This document shows positions 8,391 to 17,256 of a stretch of 39,861 bases of DNA, piece after piece. The number at the start of each line of letters is the position of its first letter. Within the stretch, counting starts at the first letter, position 1. Position numbers and translations under genes: made by a program. Origin of the DNA: Vreelandella glaciei (lineage in GTDB: Bacteria; Pseudomonadota; Gammaproteobacteria; Pseudomonadales; Halomonadaceae); contig NZ_JACCDE010000041.1 in the NCBI RefSeq assembly GCF_013415125.1, forward strand, positions 1-39,861. Direction: 5' to 3'. The notes below the pieces were generated by a model that saw only the letters and a list, made by a program, of their open reading frames with translations, was not told where the DNA came from and did no database searches.

Positions 8391-9497
8391 CTAAAAATCC
8401 ACCACCAGATCCCCTTTAGGCCGACTACAGCAAGATAGAATGTAGCCCTCTTCAACATCTTCTTCGGTAATACCGCCGTTATGTTCCATTTCCACCTCAC
8501 CTGATTTGAGTTCTACTCGGCAAGTACCGCAAATCCCCATACCGCAAGCTTTGGGAATATGCAGGCCCAGCTTCGCTGCTGCCGCATGAACCGTCTCACC
8601 CGGTTGGATACGGACACTTTTCCCTGAAGACGCAAATTCAATGCTGTGCAATTCACTGGTATCGACATTTTCGGCGTCAACCTCTGCCTGCTCGGCCAGC
8701 TCACGTACCTCCTCACGAACGTCGACCGGCGTGGCGCCAAACAACTCTTCATGGTAGTGGTTCATGTCAAAGTTGTGGTGTCGCAGGATACGTTTGATGG
8801 CATCCATGTAGGGCGCCGGCCCACAACAAAAGATCTCCCGCTCCATAAAATCCGGCACCATTAGCTCGAACAGCGGCTGGGTGAGATAACCACGATAGCC
8901 AGCCCAGGCCTCACCAATATCTTCCTTGCTCTCGCAAATGATATGCAGCTTGAATTCAGGGATGCGCGAAAACATATGCACCAGCTCACGATGATAAATC
9001 ACATCACGCGGGGCGCGGGCACTGTGTATGAACTCAACGTCGACAGCGGCATTGGTATCGAAAAGCCAGCGCGTCATGGACATCAAGGGCGTAATGCCGA
9101 CACCGCCGGAGAGAAACAGCACTTTCTCGGCGGGGTAATCGATAGAGTTAAAATTGCCGACCGGCCCGTGCACGGCCAGCTCGTCGCCTACCTTTAAATT
9201 GGTATGCAGCCAATTGGATACCTTGCCCCCCGGCACCTGTTTGACGGTGATTGAAAAGCTGTAAGGAATCGAGGGAGAGCTGGAAATCGTATAGGAGCGC
9301 ATGATCGGCTGATGATCAATCTCAAGCTCCAGCGTCACGAACTGACCCGGCTTGAAGAAGAACAGCACAGGCTGCTCGGCCATAAAACAGAACGTGCGTA
9401 CATCCTGGGTTTCCTGGATCACCTTGACGCACCGCACCTGGTGACGGCCATTGGTCCAGGTTTGGGTCGTGACCGGATTGAAGAAATTAGTTGTCAT
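8391..9497 (-). CDS. gbcB: Glycine betaine monooxygenase reductase component GbcB
   Basis: Electron-transfer partner of GbcA: takes electrons from NAD(P)H through FAD and a plant-type 2Fe-2S cluster. In the 368-residue protein the flavin-binding motif RSYTISSSP is followed by the nucleotide-binding GGVGITPLMS and the CGPAPYMD end of the reductase domain. The C-terminal ~85 residues are a ferredoxin domain with Cys318, Cys323, Cys326 and a Cys pair at 356/357. The start is the ATG at 9495-9497, with AGAGG five bases upstream; the frame remains open 47 codons further but without a ribosome site. It is transcribed away from gbcA, and its own terminator follows. Confidence 0.95.
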   Translation of the reverse strand: MTTNFFNPVTTQTWTNGRHQVRCVKVIQETQDVRTFCFMAEQPVLFFFKPGQFVTLELEIDHQPIMRSYTISSSPSIPYSFSITVKQVPGGKVSNWLHTNLKVGDELAVHGPVGNFNSIDYPAEKVLFLSGGVGITPLMSMTRWLFDTNAAVDVEFIHSARAPRDVIYHRELVHMFSRIPEFKLHIICESKEDIGEAWAGYRGYLTQPLFELMVPDFMEREIFCCGPAPYMDAIKRILRHHNFDMNHYHEELFGATPVDVREEVRELAEQAEVDAENVDTSELHSIEFASSGKSVRIQPGETVHAAAAKLGLHIPKACGMGICGTCRVELKSGEVEMEHNGGITEEDVEEGYILSCCSRPKGDLVVDF

Positions 9498-9861
9498 TAT
9501 CGCCTCTGCCTGAACAGGCTTCATCACTATGCATCGCCGAACCGTATTTGCGATACAGCCAGCACCTTTGAGCTGCATTTTGGGTATGCACTTGCTAACC
9601 GACTTACCTGACAGCGACTCACACTTACCTCGTGCCACTCTCTATCGTTTAGAAACCTCTTTTTTAGTCGCCGCTACGCCATCGAATGTCGCGGGCAGAT
9701 AATTGGCAGTGCAGCGCCTGCAACACAATCGGTGCCTGACGTCAGGCCACATTTAAATCAAACGCCAGGTTACGCAACAGAACAACAAGAGACGCAATCT
9801 TGACTATCGGCCGATTCGCAGCCCTTTGAGGGGGGAGCGGAGGTTTACGAGGATACTGGTA
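9498..9861. promoter_or_regulatory. Divergent gbcB/gbcA control region
   Basis: This 364-base gap holds the promoters of both betaine monooxygenase genes. TGTCGC at 9687-9692 followed by eight bases and AA (9701-9702) fits the form TGTCGC-N8-AA that I recall for the ArgR/GbdR type of AraC regulators. A perfect 14-base palindrome, GCCTGACGTCAGGC, lies at 9734-9747, about 115 bases before the gbcA start. Both are candidate operators; neither is proven. A weak TTG start for gbcA at 9826 falls in this gap and was not used. Confidence 0.4.
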
Positions 9862-11148
9862 ATGGAAAAAAGTGTTTCTAACCGGATGGATGACCCACTC
9901 GCCGAGGCGCGGGCGGCAACGGTCCAGATGCTTCAGGAAAGAGGGCGTACCTTTTCGCTTCCGCAACCGTTTTATAACGATGCCCGCCTGTTCGCGCTTG
10001 ATATGCAGGAGGTGTTCGAGAAGGAATGGCTGTTTGCTGGCATGACGTGCGAGATCCCGGCCAAGGGTAACTTCATGACACTGGATATTGGTGATAACCC
10101 CATTGTCATCGTGCGCGGCAGTGAAGGCATTATTCATGCGTTTCACAATGTATGCCGCCACCGCGGGTCGCGTCTTTGCACGAAAGATAAGGGCAAGGTG
10201 GCCAAGCTCGTCTGCCCCTACCACCAGTGGACCTACGAACTTGATGGTCGATTGCTGTTTGCCGGCAGCGACATGGGCACTGACTTCGACCTCAACCAGT
10301 TTGGCCTCAAGCCGGTCAACCTGCGCACTGCCGGCGGCTTCATCTTTATCAACCTAAGCGATGAGCCGCCCGCCATTGATGACTTTCTGACAACGCTTGA
10401 GCACTATCTCGAGCCGTACCAGATGGACAACGTCAAGGTCGCCACCGAGTCCAGTATCGTCGAGCAAGCCAACTGGAAACTGGTTATCGAAAACAACCGT
10501 GAGTGCTATCACTGCAACGGCGCTCATCCTGAGCTACTAAACTCGCTGCAGGAATTTGATGACACCGACGACCCGCGCGCAACGCCCGCCTACAAAGCGC
10601 TGGTGGCCCGCAAACAGGCCGACTGGGACGGGGAGAAGGTTCCTCACCAGTTGACGCGGCTTGGCAAGCGCAACCGCTTGACCCGCACGCCGCTGCTGGA
10701 TGGCATTGTGTCGATGACGATGGACGGCCAACCCGGCTGTCAGAAGCTGATGGGGCGCTTATCAAGCCCTGACATGGGCTCCCTGCGCATTCTGCATCTG
10801 CCCAACTCATGGAACCACTTCATGGGCGATCATGCGGTGGTATTTCGCGTGCTGCCGCTTGGCCCGCAACAAACTGTGGTGACCACCAAGTGGCTGGTTC
10901 ACAAGGACGCCGTGGAAGGCGTTGACTACAACCCTGAAAAGTTGCGCCGCGTGTGGGATGCTACCAACGATCAGGACCGCCAACTCGCCGAGGAGAACCA
11001 GCGCGGCATTAACTCCAAGGCTTACCAACCCGGTCCTTACTCTGAAACCTATGAGTTCGGTGTTATCGACTTTATCGACTGGTACGCTGCTCGTATGCTT
11101 GAGAATTTAGAACACGATGCGCCGATGTTACATTTAGCCCGAGGTTAA
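9862..11148 (+). CDS. gbcA: Glycine betaine monooxygenase oxygenase component GbcA
   Basis: Rieske-type non-haem iron oxygenase that removes the first methyl group of glycine betaine, giving dimethylglycine and formaldehyde. In the 428-residue protein the Rieske 2Fe-2S ligands are Cys98, His100, Cys118 and His121 (CRHRG and CPYHQW). The mononuclear iron site follows the usual pattern in NNRECYHCNGAHPE, with His217 and His222. The start is ATG 9862, with AGGA eight bases upstream; a TTG 12 codons earlier would also be in frame but has no better site. It is divergent from its reductase gene gbcB, as in Pseudomonas and Chromohalobacter. Length and motifs are standard. Confidence 0.96.
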   Translation: MEKSVSNRMDDPLAEARAATVQMLQERGRTFSLPQPFYNDARLFALDMQEVFEKEWLFAGMTCEIPAKGNFMTLDIGDNPIVIVRGSEGIIHAFHNVCRHRGSRLCTKDKGKVAKLVCPYHQWTYELDGRLLFAGSDMGTDFDLNQFGLKPVNLRTAGGFIFINLSDEPPAIDDFLTTLEHYLEPYQMDNVKVATESSIVEQANWKLVIENNRECYHCNGAHPELLNSLQEFDDTDDPRATPAYKALVARKQADWDGEKVPHQLTRLGKRNRLTRTPLLDGIVSMTMDGQPGCQKLMGRLSSPDMGSLRILHLPNSWNHFMGDHAVVFRVLPLGPQQTVVTTKWLVHKDAVEGVDYNPEKLRRVWDATNDQDRQLAEENQRGINSKAYQPGPYSETYEFGVIDFIDWYAARMLENLEHDAPMLHLARG

Positions 11149-11281
11149 AACGTGAAGGATCAAGGCAGCGACGTTTACCGTCACTAGGACTTAGCCAGAG
11201 TAGCTGACAACTTGTACACATAAGAGACACCTGTGTACACTTTGCCACACTATTCCTAGACTATTCTTAGAGACCTGCTCA
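11149..11281 (+). promoter_or_regulatory. Operator-like repeats before the TetR-type gene
   Basis: An 8-base inverted repeat, TGTACACA (11213-11220) and TGTGTACA (11232-11239), is separated by 11 bases. It ends 43 bases before the regulator's start, where TetR proteins often bind to repress themselves. An imperfect direct repeat (TATTCCTAGAC, TATTCTTAGAG) follows at 11251-11272. Confidence 0.5.
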
Positions 11282-11908
11282 ATGCCACCCACCGATACGC
11301 CCGCCGCTAAGGGCTCCCAAGACGTCTGGCTTGATGCAGCGTTTGAGCTGCTACTGGAATCCGGCGTCGATAGCGTGCGCATTCTTTCCCTTGCCAAGCG
11401 ACTAAAGCTTTCTCGGACCAGTTTCTACTGGTTCTTCAAGGATCGCGAGGCACTGCTGGAGGCACTGATTGCACGCTGGCGTGAAAAGAATACCCAAGGG
11501 CTAGTGCATCAGACCGAAGCCTATGCCGAGAATATCGTCGAGGCGATGCTCAATGTCTTCGACTGCTGGCTGGACCCTAAACTGTTCGACTCCCCGCTAG
11601 AGTTCGCCATGCGCAGCTGGGCGCTACAGTCAGCATCCGTAGTGAGTGAAATCGATGCGGCTGATGCCACCCGTATCGAAGCACTGGCGCGAATGTTCCA
11701 GCGTTACGGCTATGATCCGCTGGCGGCCAACGTTCGGGGCCGCACCATCTACCTAACCCAGATCGGCTATATCTCGATGAAGACCCAGGAACCGCTCGAG
11801 GTGCGCATGCAGCGCATCCCCGCCTATGTCGAAATCTTCACCGGCCAGCCGCCTGGTTCCAGGGAATTGCAACGCTTCCATGCCCGCCATGGTTATATAG
11901 CGGAATAG
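11282..11908 (+). CDS. TetR/AcrR-type transcriptional regulator
   Basis: DNA-binding repressor-type protein of 208 residues. The N-terminal helix-turn-helix is clear (LAKRLKLSRTSFYWFFKDREALLEAL, spanning about residues 38-64); the ligand domain is not similar to any effector class I can name. The ribosome site is weak (AGAG). It converges on the ProC-like gene and precedes the DgcA-like/ABC module. Similar TGTACA-containing repeats lie in its own upstream region and in the gap between the ProC-like and DgcA-like genes, so it is probably the local regulator of that module. The inducer is unknown. Confidence 0.85.
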   Translation: MPPTDTPAAKGSQDVWLDAAFELLLESGVDSVRILSLAKRLKLSRTSFYWFFKDREALLEALIARWREKNTQGLVHQTEAYAENIVEAMLNVFDCWLDPKLFDSPLEFAMRSWALQSASVVSEIDAADATRIEALARMFQRYGYDPLAANVRGRTIYLTQIGYISMKTQEPLEVRMQRIPAYVEIFTGQPPGSRELQRFHARHGYIAE

Positions 11909-11961
11909 AGGAATAAGGACGCTTAAGAGACGCAATGTTCCGTTCTGCGCTCTCCCAAACC

Positions 11962-12792
11962 TCAGCCTTCAGTTAGGGTGTTACGGCTATGGGGCGCTTT
12001 ATCCGTGCCATTGGCTACCCGATGGGCCGCCTCAAGCCCACGATGAACCGCTTGGTCGATTCCCTCATCCAGCATTGTTCGCAGCCCCTGGGCCGTGGTG
12101 CCGTCATAAGCAATCAGTCGCTCAACCATATCACCGGGATCGGTTCCCAGCCTTTCCAGCAGCAGGCTGCCGCCTACCAGGGTCTGCATGACGGCCTCAA
12201 GTGCGATATCGTCGGCGATCCCCATCTGCTTGGCGTGCTCCAACATTGATTGCGCCAGCAAAGCGGGGTAAGCAGGCCCAGCCCCACTCAAGGCCGTCAG
12301 ATAATCGAGATCACGCTCGTTGGCGACCTCCCGTGCTTTGCCGCAGCTCTCCAACAACGTTTGAACTAGTCGCTTGTCAGCCTCTGTGACCTGCTGGGCG
12401 GCAAACCAGGGAAAATAGGCCCGACGGATTTCCGCCGCCGCGTTCGGCATGGCACGCACTACCCGGCTACCCCCCACTCGACTAGAGACCTCCTGCAAGG
12501 AAGCCATCGCCAACAGGGAGATAACCAACTTCCCGCCAGCATCGATATCGACGCTGGCGAGATCTTGCGGACGTACCGAAAGAATGACGACGTCAACCAA
12601 CCCGACCAATTCACGGTTGTTCTTAACACAGCGAACGCCACGCCAATCACGGTAAGCATTGCTGCTCCCGGAGCGCGATGAAACGACTAATCGATCAGCA
12701 GACACAATACCCTGCTCCAGGAGGGCAAGCCCGAGAGCCCGCCCCATCCACCCCTGTCCACCGATAATTCCAATCACAAAGTTTTGCTCCAT
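11962..12792 (-). CDS. Distant pyrroline-5-carboxylate reductase (ProC)-like oxidoreductase
   Basis: NAD(P)-dependent reductase of the ProC family, 276 residues from the ATG at 12790-12792. That start has AGGAGG seven bases upstream; the open frame continues 51 codons further without support. The N-terminal Rossmann motif is GIIGGQGWMG, followed by VVSSRSG, which suggests a phosphate-tolerant (NADPH) pocket. The C-terminal dimer domain has ALSGAGPAYPALLAQ, the ProC signature. The usual MPNTP segment is altered to MPNAAAEIRR, so it is unlikely to be the housekeeping proline enzyme. It is divergent from the DgcA-like gene and may reduce an imine or cyclic imine made in that pathway (inferred). 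Confidence 0.8.
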   Translation of the reverse strand: MEQNFVIGIIGGQGWMGRALGLALLEQGIVSADRLVVSSRSGSSNAYRDWRGVRCVKNNRELVGLVDVVILSVRPQDLASVDIDAGGKLVISLLAMASLQEVSSRVGGSRVVRAMPNAAAEIRRAYFPWFAAQQVTEADKRLVQTLLESCGKAREVANERDLDYLTALSGAGPAYPALLAQSMLEHAKQMGIADDIALEAVMQTLVGGSLLLERLGTDPGDMVERLIAYDGTTAQGLRTMLDEGIDQAVHRGLEAAHRVANGTDKAPHSRNTLTEG

Positions 12793-12965
12793 TTCCCCGC
12801 CTCCTAGCCCATAAACCAACCTCGTGCCAGCAGCGCTCCTACTATGTGATGACGACCTGCTCTGTCCACAGCTTTGCCGCCATGTACATATATGAACATT
12901 ATATTGACAACTATGAACATTGACGCCTAAATTTGTCAAATACACAATAAAATAGAGCGCTTCCC
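12793..12965. promoter_or_regulatory. Divergent promoter region with palindrome and direct repeat
   Basis: The gap between the ProC-like and DgcA-like genes holds an 18-base near-palindrome, ATGTACATATATGAACAT, at 12882-12899. Its right half, TATGAACATT, recurs as a direct repeat at 12912-12921, two helical turns away. TGTACATA resembles the TGTACACA arms upstream of the TetR-type gene, making this a probable operator for that regulator. Confidence 0.5.
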
Positions 12966-15017
12966 ATGGATAACGATCCGCTGCTGCAGCCCTTCCAGCT
13001 CAAGCATCTAACCCTGAAAAACAGGCTTATGATGACAGCCCATGAGCCCGCTTATCCTGAGGATGGGATGCCCAAGGCACTCTACCGTGCCTACCACGTC
13101 GAGCGCGCCAAGGCAGGCCTTGGCCTAACCATGACGGCAGGATCCGCGGCGGTGGCCAAGGACAGCCCACCCGTGTTCAACAACATCCTCGCCTATAAGG
13201 ATGAAGTAGTGCCCTGGATGCATGAGCTGACCGACGCCTGTCACGAGCACGGCACCGCAGTGATGATCCAACTCACCCACCTGGGCCGGCGCACCCGTTG
13301 GGACAAGGGCGACTGGCTGCCAGCGGTGTCGCCTTCTCATCGTCGCGAGGCGTCCCACCGCGCCTTTCCCAAGCAGGTAGAGGATTGGGATATCGAGCGC
13401 CTGATCCGAGACTACGCCGATGCCGCCGAACGCATGCATTCCGCCGGCCTCGATGGCATCGAACTGCAGGCCTATGGCCACCTGATGGATCAGTTCTGGT
13501 CGCCACTGACCAATACCCTTGAGGGGCCTTATGGCGGGGATCTCGATAACCGGCTGCGTTTCACCTTCGACGTGCTGCGCGCCATTCGCCAGCGGGTTGG
13601 CGAGGCGTTCATCGTCGGCGTGCGCTACACCGGCGACGAGATGCTGCCGGGTGGGCTGACGTCCGGCGACGGGATGGAGATCTCACGGCGCTTGAAGGAC
13701 AGCGGTTTGGTCGACTTTCTCAACGTGGTTCGTGGCCACATCGACACCGATGCGGGGCTCACCGACGTGATTCCCATCCAGGGCATGCCCAGCGCCCCGC
13801 ACCTGGATTTCGCCGGTGAAATACGTCGCGAGATCGACTTTCCCACCTTCCATGGCGCCAAGATCCAGGATGTCGCCACTGCCCGTTATGCCATCGCCTC
13901 AGGCAAGGTCGACATGATCGGCATGACCCGCGCCCACATGGCCGACCCCCATATCGTGCGCAAGATTGCCGAAGGGCGAGAGGAAGAGATTCGCCCCTGC
14001 GTCGGCGCCAACTACTGCCTTGATCGCATCTATCAAGGCGGCGCCGCCTACTGCATTCATAACGCTGCCACCGGGCGCGAAACCACCATGCCGCACACCA
14101 TTTCCAAGGCGGCACAGCAACGGCGAGTCGTGATTATCGGCGCGGGGCCAGCAGGGTTAGAAGCCGCTCGTGTTGCCGGTGAGCGTGGCCACTCGGTGGT
14201 GGTGTTCGAAGCCGCCAGCGATGCTGGCGGGCAGATACGTCTCACGGCGCAGAGTGAGCGACGTCGTGAGATGCTGGGCATCATCGATTGGCGCCTGGCG
14301 CGCTGTGATGCACTCGGCGTCGAGATTCGCTACAACGTCTGGGCCGAGGCCGAGGACGTGCGCGCCGAAAAGCCGGATGCGGTGATCGTGGCCACCGGCG
14401 GCTACCCCATGGAAGATCAGCCCGCGGTCGGCAGCGACTTAGTCGTCAATACCTGGGACATCCTCTCCGGGCACGTGCCACCGGGCAAACGGGTGTTGCT
14501 GTTCGACGATGCAGGCGACCATGCTGCTCTACAGGCGGCAGAGATCATTGCCGCCGCAGGGGCCGAGCTTGAAATCATGACGCCGGACCGTACCTTCTCC
14601 GCAGAGATCATGGCCATGAACCTGGTGCCCTACATGCGTTCCCTGCAGCGTGCCAACGTCACCTTCACGCCGACTTACCGGCTGAAGTCCGTGCAGCGCG
14701 ACGGCAGTGAACTGCTCGCCGAAATCACCAGCGATTATGCCATTCATGGCCAGCAGGATAGTGGGCATGAGCGGCGTATCGACCAAGTGGTCGTCAACTA
14801 CGGCATCACACCGATGGCCGATATCTATTTCGAGCTAAAACCGCACGCCAGCAACCGCGGCAAGGTGAATTACGATGACCTGATCGTGGGCGCCCCCCAG
14901 AGCGTGACTAGCAACCCGGATGGCCGCTTCCAGCTGTTTCGGATCGGTGATGCTGTCGAGTCCCGCAACACCCACGCGGCTATCTACGACGCGCTCAGGT
15001 TGGTCAAAGACCTTTAG
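12966..15017 (+). CDS. DgcA-like NADH:flavin oxidoreductase, probable N-demethylase
   Basis: Member of the trimethylamine dehydrogenase/2,4-dienoyl-CoA reductase/DgcA group, 683 residues. An N-terminal FMN-binding TIM barrel (about 5-375) contains QLTHLGRR and RAHMADPH; a C-terminal dinucleotide domain has GAGPAG at 392-397. It aligns along its length with DgcA at 32124-34196, but the active-site side chains after DQFWSP differ. The cluster-binding region has Cys345, Cys351 and Cys363, with Ala348 where trimethylamine dehydrogenase has its second ligand cysteine. It is preceded by a divergent ProC-like gene and followed by a convergent ABC importer. A role in oxidative N-demethylation of another methylated amine, such as an N-methylated or betaine-type amino acid, is inferred. 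The ribosome site is weak. Confidence 0.85.
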   Translation: MDNDPLLQPFQLKHLTLKNRLMMTAHEPAYPEDGMPKALYRAYHVERAKAGLGLTMTAGSAAVAKDSPPVFNNILAYKDEVVPWMHELTDACHEHGTAVMIQLTHLGRRTRWDKGDWLPAVSPSHRREASHRAFPKQVEDWDIERLIRDYADAAERMHSAGLDGIELQAYGHLMDQFWSPLTNTLEGPYGGDLDNRLRFTFDVLRAIRQRVGEAFIVGVRYTGDEMLPGGLTSGDGMEISRRLKDSGLVDFLNVVRGHIDTDAGLTDVIPIQGMPSAPHLDFAGEIRREIDFPTFHGAKIQDVATARYAIASGKVDMIGMTRAHMADPHIVRKIAEGREEEIRPCVGANYCLDRIYQGGAAYCIHNAATGRETTMPHTISKAAQQRRVVIIGAGPAGLEAARVAGERGHSVVVFEAASDAGGQIRLTAQSERRREMLGIIDWRLARCDALGVEIRYNVWAEAEDVRAEKPDAVIVATGGYPMEDQPAVGSDLVVNTWDILSGHVPPGKRVLLFDDAGDHAALQAAEIIAAAGAELEIMTPDRTFSAEIMAMNLVPYMRSLQRANVTFTPTYRLKSVQRDGSELLAEITSDYAIHGQQDSGHERRIDQVVVNYGITPMADIYFELKPHASNRGKVNYDDLIVGAPQSVTSNPDGRFQLFRIGDAVESRNTHAAIYDALRLVKDL

Positions 15018-15057
15018 TTTTCGCATCAAACCGGCGCGCTACCAATGCTGCTTGGGC

Positions 15058-15909
15058 TTAGTCTGGCGAGAGCCCCCGCAGACGCTCACTGCGCCGGCGT
15101 AATAGCTCAAGGGTAGTGAGCAGCAACATCGAGAGCAGCACCAGCATGGTCGCCACGGCTAGGATCGTCGGGCTGATCTGCTCGCGAATGCCCGACCACA
15201 TCTGGATCGGCATGGTGCGCTGTTCAGGGCCTGCAATGAACAGCACCACGACGACTTCATCGAATGAAGTAATAAAGGCAAACAGCGCCCCTGACACCAC
15301 CCCCGGCGTGACCAGTGGTAGCACCACCTTGAAGAAGGTCCGAGTGGGATTGGCGCCGAGGCTATGCGCGGCGCGGATCAGCGTGGTGTCGAAGCTCGAT
15401 AGCGTGGCCGTCACGGTGATGACCACGAAGGGAATGCCGAGCGCCGTATGCGCCAGGATCACGCCTACGTAGGTCTGGGCGAGATTGACCTTGGAAAAGA
15501 AGAAGAACATCGCCGCCGCGGAGATGATCAGCGGCACGATCATCGGCGAGATCAACAGTGCCATGATTGCGCCACGCGCCGGCATGTGCCGACTCGACAA
15601 CCCCAGCGCCGCAACGGTCCCCAGCACCGTGGCCAGCAGTGTGGACGCGATACCGATGATGAAGCTGTTCTTGATAGCGTTGAGCCATTCGCTTGAGGTA
15701 AAGAAATCCTGATACCAGCGCAACGAATAACCGGCCGGGTCGAAGGCCACCATTTTTTTACTGAAAGTGAAGTAGGGCTCGGCATTGAACGACAGCGGGA
15801 TGATCACCAGTAGCGGCCCTATCAGGAACAGAAAGACCAGGCCACAGATAAACAGAAAGAGATAGTGCCAGATGCGCTCGCCACGGGTGGCGTAGGAAGG
15901 AATGGCCAT
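15058..15909 (-). CDS. PotC-like ABC transporter permease
   Basis: Inner-membrane permease of the polyamine/opine-type ABC importer family, 283 residues with about six membrane segments. The cytoplasmic EAA loop that contacts the ATPase is seen as AAHSLGANPTRTFFKVVLP. It is the last of four genes (ATPase, binding protein, PotB-like, PotC-like) and starts 3 bases after the PotB-like stop, so the two permeases are almost certainly co-translated. The substrate cannot be read from the permease. Confidence 0.92.
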   Translation of the reverse strand: MAIPSYATRGERIWHYLFLFICGLVFLFLIGPLLVIIPLSFNAEPYFTFSKKMVAFDPAGYSLRWYQDFFTSSEWLNAIKNSFIIGIASTLLATVLGTVAALGLSSRHMPARGAIMALLISPMIVPLIISAAAMFFFFSKVNLAQTYVGVILAHTALGIPFVVITVTATLSSFDTTLIRAAHSLGANPTRTFFKVVLPLVTPGVVSGALFAFITSFDEVVVVLFIAGPEQRTMPIQMWSGIREQISPTILAVATMLVLLSMLLLTTLELLRRRSERLRGLSPD

Positions 15910-15912
15910 GGT

Positions 15913-17166
15913 TTACCCCAGCTTGACCTTGTCGACGCCGATCAGACGGTTGAACACCAGATAGCAAATAATCACCACGAACAGCAGGATGGAGGCAATC
16001 GCGGCGGCCAGCCCCCAGTTGAGCGATGTCTGCATATGGTAGGCAATGTAATTAGTGATAAAGCGCCCCGACTGCCCGCCCACCAGCGCTGGCGTGATGT
16101 AGTAGCCGATCGACAGGATAAACACCAGGATCCCGCCAGCGGCAATGCCCGGGATCGTCAGCGGAAAGTAGACCCGACGGAAACTCAGAAACGGTTTGCC
16201 TCCCAACGAGCGTGCCGCGCGCATGTAGCTGGGCGGGATGGTCTTCATCACCGAGTAGAGCGGTAGGATCATAAACGGCAGCAGGATATGCGTCATGGCG
16301 ATGATCGTGCCCATCTTGTTGTGGATCATCTGCCACCGCGCCTCATCGGCAATCACACCAAGGGCCACCATCACGTCGTTGAGCACGCCCTGTGACTGCA
16401 GGATAGCGATCCAGGTAGTGGTGCGCACCAGCAGTGAGGTCCAGAACGGCAGCAGTACTAGAATCATCAGCAGATTGGAGTGACGCGCGGGAAGACTCGC
16501 CAGCAGAAAAGCCACCGGAAAACCAAGCAGTAGCGTTAGGCCAGTGATAACGGCGCTCATCCACAGCGTTCGCCAAAATAGCGTGGCATGAATCTGCATA
16601 TGCTCTGGCACTTGGACGATCTCACCGTCCGGGCTCAACTGGAGATCGACCGCCGCCAGATAATACGAAATCGTATAGGGAGACGCTTCGCGCTGGATCA
16701 GCTTCCAGGTATCGAGTTCCCCCCAGGTGTTATTGACCTCAATGAGTGACTCGCGATAGGGCGGTTCCAACGTGCCGACACGGCGCGCCGTGCGGCTGAT
16801 GGTCGAACGCATGCCCGACTTTTCGTAGTTCAGTCGGCTGGACAATAGGCCCAGATTGCGTTCCTGCTGGCCTTCGCGGAGATCCTCGGCCAAGGCCGCA
16901 AAGGTGGCTTCATCAGGTAACGACTCACCGTTCCAGCCTTCCAGAGCTGAAACGGTACGCGATAGGTGGGTAGACACTTCAGGATTATCAACACTGCGCC
17001 ACAGCATTTCGAACAAAGGCATCAGGAAGGCGATGAACAGAAATGCCAGTAGCGGCGCCACCAGCAACAGCGCCTTTATTTTCGAGCGTCGCACAGTACG
17101 ACGTAGGCTGACCTTGAGCGGCACACCATCGGCCGTTGTCAAAGGAGCTGCAGGCGGTTCGGACAC
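15913..17166 (-). CDS. PotB-like ABC transporter permease with large external loop
   Basis: Partner permease of the PotC-like protein, 417 residues. After a first membrane segment (about 32-52) comes an unusually large, hydrophilic, probably periplasmic stretch of about 140 residues (about 58-195) before the remaining five or so membrane helices. The EAA motif is ARSLGGKPFLSFRRVYFPL. PotB proteins are usually about 280 residues, so the loop accounts for the extra length; longer permeases of this type exist in related importers. It may contact the binding protein. It lies 90 bases after the binding-protein gene. Confidence 0.9.
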   Translation of the reverse strand: MSEPPAAPLTTADGVPLKVSLRRTVRRSKIKALLLVAPLLAFLFIAFLMPLFEMLWRSVDNPEVSTHLSRTVSALEGWNGESLPDEATFAALAEDLREGQQERNLGLLSSRLNYEKSGMRSTISRTARRVGTLEPPYRESLIEVNNTWGELDTWKLIQREASPYTISYYLAAVDLQLSPDGEIVQVPEHMQIHATLFWRTLWMSAVITGLTLLLGFPVAFLLASLPARHSNLLMILVLLPFWTSLLVRTTTWIAILQSQGVLNDVMVALGVIADEARWQMIHNKMGTIIAMTHILLPFMILPLYSVMKTIPPSYMRAARSLGGKPFLSFRRVYFPLTIPGIAAGGILVFILSIGYYITPALVGGQSGRFITNYIAYHMQTSLNWGLAAAIASILLFVVIICYLVFNRLIGVDKVKLG

Positions 17167-17256
17167 GTAGGTCTCTCCATCTGGCGAAAGAAGTGATCAG
17201 CAACGATCGGCTATCGGCATGCCGCCGCCCAGTTTTCACCGAGCGGCGGCAGGAGC

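Noticed and set aside
9826..9861. TTG start giving a 12-residue longer GbcA
   Set aside because: The ATG at 9862 has a ribosome site and matches the expected length; TTG starts are rare.
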